Source: Amoebophilaceae bacterium
GTDB taxonomy: Bacteria > Bacteroidota > Bacteroidia > Cytophagales > Amoebophilaceae
Assembly (NCBI GenBank): GCA_023257955.1
Contig: JALRAY010000014.1
Span: forward strand, 1 to 20,958
DNA: 20,958 bases
Direction of reading: 5' to 3'
Shown here: one piece after another, positions 15,893 to 20,958 of the stretch
Numbering within the stretch: the first letter of the stretch is position 1
Layout of the letters: the number at the start of each line of letters is the position of its first letter
Notes under the pieces: model-generated
What the model was told of the DNA's origin: nothing
Database searches by the model: none
What the model saw: the letters and a program-made list of their open reading frames with translations, nothing else
Position numbers and translations under genes: made by a program

Positions 15893-16142
15893 GAAGCCGA
15901 TGCGCATAGTCAACAAGAACAAAAAATCACCATCAACGTACACCCAGCCAAAGCACCAGATGATGACACTAGCACAAATTCGGGGGCAGAATCAACAACA
16001 GATGGCGATGCTGGTATACCCTTGGAATCCGAAACTGAATCCGAAGCTAGTGATGCTACGAGTAGTATCATGGAAGATATAGGTCCCCAATCCGATGATG
16101 ACGCTGGTATCCCCTTGGAATCCGAAACCAGTGATGCTGACT
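15893..16142 (+). pseudogene. Linker segment between TAG stop and frameshift
   Basis: In the frame of the lipoprotein ORF, 15893-16141 encodes the end of the Ig-like domain and then an acidic Ser/Asp/Glu/Thr-rich linker with a 93-bp (31-residue) tandem duplication containing AGIPLESET (copies near 16011 and 16104). The frame ends at TGA 16139-16141, where the second copy has an extra 10 bases (GACTGATGCT after AGTGATGCT) that the first copy lacks. Removing them joins this segment in frame to the protease ORF. It has no start of its own. Confidence 0.7.
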
Positions 16143-17099
16143 GATGCTGCGAGTATTATAGATATAAGCTCCGAAGCTGATGATGGCGCTCCTTGCCTAA
16201 CACCGGAATCCATCGCGGCAGCAGTAGATGAAAACGATACCCCCGACCCAGCTACCCCAAGCACAGGCGAAGGAGCTAGCGCAAAGGGAGATGTAGACAC
16301 GACAGCGGATGAAGATACATCAGATGAAGACGCAGATATGGGCGTAGGGAAAAGTGATTGGAGAAAAGCAGAGCAACAGCGATTGGCAACGCATGTTAAG
16401 CAAAAGGCCCGACTAGGCGCCGAGTCCCTCAAAGATATCTTAGAGAATTATGTATGCAAAGATGATCCTAAGCGTGTAATCTACCTTACAGAGCAAAGTG
16501 GTGGTGGAAACGAAGTGATGCGTGTGCCATTGCAAACGCTGCTAGAGATGATAGATTCTAATATCGATGCTGAGGTTAAACAGTTTTTTATTCCTATTTG
16601 CTTGCAAAATGGGCAAGCTATACGCAGTGTTAGTAGTCTCGGAGGGCATTTTACTTGTGTATACGTAGATGTAGACGCCGGAATTATAGAGTATTATGAT
16701 CCTCATTATTCTGCTGCAGAGCATTTACTACATACCCATTGGCCACAATGGATGAGTGGCGTGATGGCCAAACCTGCCATACGACGCACGCAGTTTATGG
16801 GAGCATCAGGTGACGCAGGGCGTATGGATTTTTCCGAGCTCATCAATGCAGTAAAACAGCATATATTAACGCGGTGTGGTAAGGCACTAACCGTTGCGTC
16901 TAATACTACGCGGCTTCAACAGGATGATTACAACTGTGGTAGGTTTATGACAGACTACATTCTTCATAGAAGAGAGGCAGATAGTTTAGCAACTTATACA
17001 CAACATTTAGGGGATGCATTAAATACCACAGGCTATGACAAGTTTTTTGAGGAATTAAACGATACAATAACAAACACAATTCTGACAGAAACCCCCTAA
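16095..17099 (+). CDS. Ulp1-like (C48-type) cysteine protease domain
   Basis: The ATG at 16095 gives 334 residues, but the first 15 or so translate the upstream linker out of frame; the true N-terminus is probably the lipoprotein at 15503. An acidic linker (to about 85) leads to a CE-clan cysteine peptidase domain (about 125-310). His185 in GGHFTCVYVD, Asp202 in IEYYDPH and Cys281 in QQDDYNCGRF form the expected His-Asp-Cys triad, with Gln275 or Gln276 as oxyanion-hole residue. Such domains remove SUMO, NEDD8 or ubiquitin from proteins; bacteria have no SUMO, so intracellular bacteria use them as host-directed effectors. Lipoprotein or secreted export fits this, but substrate and location are inference. 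No other protease gene is near. Confidence 0.82.
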   Translation: MMTLVSPWNPKPVMLTDAASIIDISSEADDGAPCLTPESIAAAVDENDTPDPATPSTGEGASAKGDVDTTADEDTSDEDADMGVGKSDWRKAEQQRLATHVKQKARLGAESLKDILENYVCKDDPKRVIYLTEQSGGGNEVMRVPLQTLLEMIDSNIDAEVKQFFIPICLQNGQAIRSVSSLGGHFTCVYVDVDAGIIEYYDPHYSAAEHLLHTHWPQWMSGVMAKPAIRRTQFMGASGDAGRMDFSELINAVKQHILTRCGKALTVASNTTRLQQDDYNCGRFMTDYILHRREADSLATYTQHLGDALNTTGYDKFFEELNDTITNTILTETP

Positions 17100-17574
17100 G
17101 GTTTAGCAACCCTACACATACTGCTATCAGGATAAAGCGCATTTTTTTCACCACACTTCAGCTCCTATAGGCCTGGTAGAAGAAGTGCTATCCCTTCATA
17201 ATTACTGTTCAATCTTCACCTGTGCATGTGCTGACTTATTCTCGCACACCTTCTACCCTGGCTATGTCATTACATCCTATTGCCTTCAGGGGGAATATTG
17301 ATCCCTCTTGTAAGAGAGCTAATATCTTGTTTGATTGATAAGGAATGTCATAGGGCAGTAATGATATCAGCTAGCTTGCATAAGCACACTGTTTCAAGCC
17401 GATGGATCTTTGCAAGGGGAGTAAAAAAATAGAAATACCAGAAACTAAAATGATTTTACTGTAATTTTATGCCGAATTAGTAGATAGCAAGCAATCAACA
17501 AGCCTTTATCTACACCAAAAGAGACGCAGCGTTTAGCAGAAAGAAGCAAAAAAATAAGCAGATCAATTATCATA
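17100..17574. other. Intergenic region upstream of infB
   Basis: No gene is supportable in these 475 bases. They contain a small hairpin (CTCTTGTAAGAG near 17305) and A/T-rich sequence before infB. In many bacteria infB follows nusA; here nusA is absent, so a promoter for infB is expected in this gap, but I see no convincing TAnnTTTG box. Confidence 0.55.
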
Positions 17575-20112
17575 ATGCCTGAAGAAATAACCATACGATT
17601 AAGTCAAATAGCACGTAAACTCAATGTGGCTACTACCACGCTCGTTACGTACCTATCCGAAAAAGGATTTCATATCGATAACAACCCAAATACCAAGTTA
17701 ACGGTAGAACAAAGCGATTTGGTACATGCGAAATTTTCTTCCGAAGTAGCAGAGAAATTAACTCCAGCAGAGGTTGCGCCGACAAAAATACCTACAACTA
17801 TAGCAAGTGCTATCACTCCTCCCCAGGATTATGAAACCTCCACAACGTCTATAACCGCCACACCAGCGCCAGCCGAAGAAGAGAGGCCTGCCACATCATC
17901 ACTCGCCAAAGCTCCCAAGAGTACTGAAAAAATAACCTTTGAAAATAAAGTAGGATTACAAGGTCCGACTGTCCTCGGCACCATAGATTTAGTGCCAGAA
18001 CCTCCTAAAAAGTTTCAAAAAGTAGCTTCCTCACGGCCAAGCAATATTGGCATTGCCAGTAACCGGCAACCTAGGAAACGCATCACTACACCTGCGCACA
18101 ACGCAACCAACACAAGTAGCCATCAACCTGAAGGGCATACAGATTATCACTCCTCCATCCGGCATAAGAGACCTGTGCATAAAGGTTATGAGAAGCAAGG
18201 TAAAGGAGTAGACATATCAGAAGGGGACATTCAAGAGCAAATCAAAAGCACATTATCGAAACTAAGTAGCGCCAACAAAACATCTACCAGTCGCGCTAAG
18301 TACCGAAAAATCAAAAAAACAAATGCCGCGGAAGAACAGGCAACAGCGCATGCAAAAGCCGCAGGAGAGACGCAACCCCTAGAATTAGCCGAGTTTATTT
18401 CTGCTAGCGATTTAGCAGCACTCATGGGTATTCACATCAATAGCCTCCTTTCCACCTGTATGAACTTAGGCATGATTGTATCCATTAACCAACGCCTAGA
18501 TGCAGAAGCCATCACCGTCATTGCTGATGAGTTTGGCTACCAAGTAACCTTTACAGACATTAAGGAGCAAGACATTGAAGAAGCGCAGGAAGAGACAAAT
18601 TCGGAAGACGATATAGAACGCGCCCCCATTGTAACCATCATGGGGCATGTAGACCATGGTAAAACTTCGTTACTAGACTATATTCGCAATACCAAAGTCA
18701 CTAAGAAAGAAGCAGGCGGCATTACTCAGCACATAGGCGCGTATAAAGTTGCCACCGCTACCGGTAAAGAGATCGCCTTCTTAGACACCCCCGGTCACGA
18801 AGCCTTTACTGCCATGCGCGCACGAGGCGCACGCATCACGGACATAGCCATTATTGTGATAGCTGCCGATGATGGCGTAAGGCCGCAAACGAAAGAAGCC
18901 ATCAACCATGCTAAATTGGCGGAAGTCCCCATGATCATAGCTATCAACAAGATAGATAAATCTACCGCTAACGTCACCAAAGTGCTGGAAGAGCTGGCGC
19001 AGCTAAATATCTTAGTAGAAGAATGGGGCGGTAAATACCAAAGCCAAGGAATCTCCGCTACCACAGGAGAAGGGGTAGATCAATTGCTAGAAAAAGTATT
19101 ACTAGAAGCTGAGTTGATGGAGCTGAAAGCCAACCCCAAGCAAAAAGCTCGAGGAACGGTTGTAGAGGCCTCATTAGACCAAGGACGGGGATACCTCGTA
19201 ACAGTGATGATCCAAAAAGGTACCTTACATCAAGGAGATGTGATTTTAGCAGGGGCTTATTTTGGCAAGATTAAACGCATGTTCGATCATAAAGGCGACA
19301 TACAAAAAGAAGTCGGTCCTGCAACTCCCGTACAAATACTCGGCTTCAATGGTGCGCCCCAAGCAGGAGACACCTTCAATGTAATCAATACAGAAAAAGA
19401 AGCCAGAGAAATAGCTGCCCATAGGCAACAGATCCTGCGAGAACAAGGCTTCCGAACCAAATCACACATTACCCTAGATGAGATAGGCCGCCGATTAGCG
19501 ATTGGAGACTTTAAACAACTCAACATCATCATAAAAGGCGATGTAGATGGATCCGTAGAGGCGTTAGCAGACTCCTTCCTCAAACTGTCTACTGAACAGA
19601 TAGAAGTCAGGATTATCCACAAAGGCGTAGGCGGTATTACCGATTCTGATATCCTCCTAGCTGCCACCTCGGATGCCATTATTATAGGCTTTCAAGTTCG
19701 ACCTTCCATTTCCGCACGTAAGCTAGCAGAAAAAGAAAGCGTGGAAATACGGCTATATTCTGTCATTTACGATGCTATCAACCATGTAAAAGATTCCATA
19801 GAAGGCATGGGGACGCCTATTATAGAAGAGGTCACAACTGGAAGCGCGACCGTACGAGAAATCTTCAAAATTTCCAAAGTAGGAACCATCGCGGGCTCCT
19901 ACGTTACCGAAGGGCATATCAAAAAAGCCAATCAGATACGCGTTATCAGAGATGGCATCGTCATCTATACGGGGAACATTAAGCAATTAAAACACTTCAA
20001 AGAAGATGTGCCGCAAGTAAAATCAAGCTTTGAATGCGGCATAAACATCGTTAACTTCGATGACATAAAAGTGGATGATATCATAGAAGGCTTTGAACAC
20101 CAGACGACCTAA
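17575..20112 (+). CDS. infB: Translation initiation factor IF-2
   Basis: This 845-residue GTPase positions initiator tRNA on the 30S subunit and promotes subunit joining. The N-terminus (RLSQIARKLNVATTTLVTYL, then FHIDNNPNTKLT) is the IF2N segment as found in Bacteroidota. A Pro/Ala/Thr- and Lys-rich variable region follows to about 255, then a second IF2N-like stretch (LAEFISASDLAALMGI) and the G domain from about 350. G1 is GHVDHGKT (357-364), G3 DTPGHE (404-409) and G4 NKID (458-461). Domains II-IV continue to the end and look complete. The start at 17575 matches family N-termini. The rimP and nusA genes usually upstream are not present. It is followed after 32 bases by the YraN-family gene, probably in one transcript. 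Confidence 0.98.
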   Translation: MPEEITIRLSQIARKLNVATTTLVTYLSEKGFHIDNNPNTKLTVEQSDLVHAKFSSEVAEKLTPAEVAPTKIPTTIASAITPPQDYETSTTSITATPAPAEEERPATSSLAKAPKSTEKITFENKVGLQGPTVLGTIDLVPEPPKKFQKVASSRPSNIGIASNRQPRKRITTPAHNATNTSSHQPEGHTDYHSSIRHKRPVHKGYEKQGKGVDISEGDIQEQIKSTLSKLSSANKTSTSRAKYRKIKKTNAAEEQATAHAKAAGETQPLELAEFISASDLAALMGIHINSLLSTCMNLGMIVSINQRLDAEAITVIADEFGYQVTFTDIKEQDIEEAQEETNSEDDIERAPIVTIMGHVDHGKTSLLDYIRNTKVTKKEAGGITQHIGAYKVATATGKEIAFLDTPGHEAFTAMRARGARITDIAIIVIAADDGVRPQTKEAINHAKLAEVPMIIAINKIDKSTANVTKVLEELAQLNILVEEWGGKYQSQGISATTGEGVDQLLEKVLLEAELMELKANPKQKARGTVVEASLDQGRGYLVTVMIQKGTLHQGDVILAGAYFGKIKRMFDHKGDIQKEVGPATPVQILGFNGAPQAGDTFNVINTEKEAREIAAHRQQILREQGFRTKSHITLDEIGRRLAIGDFKQLNIIIKGDVDGSVEALADSFLKLSTEQIEVRIIHKGVGGITDSDILLAATSDAIIIGFQVRPSISARKLAEKESVEIRLYSVIYDAINHVKDSIEGMGTPIIEEVTTGSATVREIFKISKVGTIAGSYVTEGHIKKANQIRVIRDGIVIYTGNIKQLKHFKEDVPQVKSSFECGINIVNFDDIKVDDIIEGFEHQTT

Positions 20113-20144
20113 TACTACGCTGACAGCAACCATATGTATACCCC

Positions 20145-20534
20145 ATGCAAACGCCTCGTACCATCTTTATACCGACTGCTTCCACGCAGCAGCAACCCTT
20201 AGGTAAGTATGCAGAAATGCTCGCCGCGGAATACCTAACCAAACAAGGCTATCAGATCCTAGTGCGTAATTACCGCTATAGAAAAGCAGAAATAGACTTG
20301 ATAGCGCAAAAAGACACGTTGCTCTGCTTTATAGAAGTGAAAGCCAGAACTAACCTACGCTTTGGTTACCCGGAAACTTTTGTAAGAAACAACCAACGCA
20401 ACCTCATCAAGCGCGCTGCTGACAACTACATTTACACCTGGAATTGGAACCACCCCATCCGCTTTGATATTATCTCCATCCTGCAAAAACAACACGAGGT
20501 AGAACTCACGCATTTTGAAGATGCCTTTATTTGA
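20145..20534 (+). CDS. YraN/UPF0102 family putative endonuclease
   Basis: The 129-residue protein matches the small UPF0102 family, which has a Holliday-junction-resolvase-like PD-(D/E)XK nuclease fold of unproven function. LGKYAEMLAAEYLTKQGYQI (19-38), RNYRYRKAEIDLIAQK (41-56) and CFIEVKAR (61-68) are its hallmarks; Glu49, Asp51, Glu64 and Lys66 fit the nuclease core. The N-terminal 15 residues are longer than usual, so a later start is possible, but no other ATG precedes the core. It lies 32 bases after infB and is probably co-transcribed with it. Confidence 0.92.
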   Translation: MQTPRTIFIPTASTQQQPLGKYAEMLAAEYLTKQGYQILVRNYRYRKAEIDLIAQKDTLLCFIEVKARTNLRFGYPETFVRNNQRNLIKRAADNYIYTWNWNHPIRFDIISILQKQHEVELTHFEDAFI

Positions 20535-20640
20535 TGAGCCACATCGTTTCAAGTACTTAACTAACTACACACACGAAGGACTTACGCTTGTTCTCCACAA
20601 CTTAAGCTATTTGAAGTTTAAATCTTAAAACTGCAATCTT

Positions 20641-20958
20641 ATGGGAAATGATAACAAAATAAGTCAGCCACACGATAAGTACGCAAAAAGCATACTCTCT
20701 CGCGTAGAGGAAGCGAAATCTTTGATCCAATCACGCTTCCCTCAAGAACTTGTCAAAAGGATCGATATGAATTCTCTACAGTTGACTAATAAAAGCTTCG
20801 TAAGCGAAGAAATGAAAGCATTCCATAGTGATGTAATCTATAAATGCAACATCGATAATAACCAAGGGTATATATACTACGAGATTGAGCACGTGCGACA
20901 CGAGAGCACTCATATAAAGTCCATATATCATATGGCTAGGTTGTATCCAAACCTACGT
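20641..20958 (+). CDS. Rpn/YhgA-family nuclease-transposase, 3' end missing
   Basis: From ATG 20641 the frame is open for 106 codons to the window end. It starts with QPHDKYAKSILSRVEEAKSL, resembling the PHDK/F start of the Rpn/YhgA (transposase_31) family, and continues through FPQELVKRID to YIYYEIEHVRHESTHI, which matches the family's (F/I)EHQS-type PD-(D/E)XK region. These proteins are recombination-promoting nucleases related to transposases and are often multi-copy in intracellular Bacteroidota. The rest of the gene and its state lie outside the window. Confidence 0.85.
   Translation, partial: MGNDNKISQPHDKYAKSILSRVEEAKSLIQSRFPQELVKRIDMNSLQLTNKSFVSEEMKAFHSDVIYKCNIDNNQGYIYYEIEHVRHESTHIKSIYHMARLYPNLR

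Noticed and set aside
19287..19679. 130-residue ORF on the minus strand
   Set aside because: It is antisense to infB domain III, a well-conserved coding region.

Overview
The window looks like a chromosome segment from a host-associated member of the Bacteroidota, most like the Amoebophilus/Cardinium group of intracellular symbionts. This is inference from gene content. It combines ordinary bacterial housekeeping genes (Bacteroidota-style infB, recG, a LolD-type ABC ATPase, type B ribosomal protein L31, a YraN-family gene, two solitary tRNAs) with large multidomain or exported proteins carrying domains known from eukaryotic signalling: PARP, NADAR, an AIG1-like GTPase and a Ulp1-like cysteine protease. 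Shine-Dalgarno sequences are weak or absent, as is usual in Bacteroidota, and several broken genes, palindromic repeats and an intron remnant point to a decaying, repeat-rich genome.

Layout. 1-1941: 3' part of a repeat-built Ig-like protein, then a strong terminator and tRNA-Ile(GAT). 2129-2456: cluster of palindromic repeats. 2496-7830: a compositionally distinct (more C-rich) effector locus: a NADAR-PARP-GTPase protein followed by two reading frames that, after three one-base homopolymer corrections, become one continuous ORF of about 1,664 codons. 7831-8278: hairpins and a short-period tandem tract. 8279-9916 (minus): outer-membrane beta-barrel protein. 9917-10736: a second repeat cluster with a 27-bp tandem array, plus a 3' remnant of a group II intron with a recognisable domain V. 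10737-12821: recG, converging on a lolD-like gene (12956-13675). Then tRNA-Arg(TCG), rpmE2 (minus) and an exported nucleoside-deoxyribosyltransferase-like protein (minus). 15503-17099: an interrupted lipoprotein gene ending in a Ulp1-like cysteine protease domain. 17575-20534: infB and a YraN-family gene, probably co-transcribed. 20641-end: 5' part of an Rpn/YhgA-type nuclease-transposase.

How the genes may work together. recG, infB, L31 and the tRNAs are core functions. The NADAR-PARP-GTPase protein, the Ulp1-like lipoprotein, the exported deoxyribosyltransferase-like protein and the Ig-like repeat protein are candidate host-interaction factors. The NADAR-PARP pairing is the most notable: it would put an ADP-ribosyltransferase (writer) and an ADP-ribose glycosidase-type domain (possible eraser) on one polypeptide with a GTP-binding module. 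Two of these factor genes carry frame interruptions, so they are either decaying or hit by sequence errors, and both cases can be tested.
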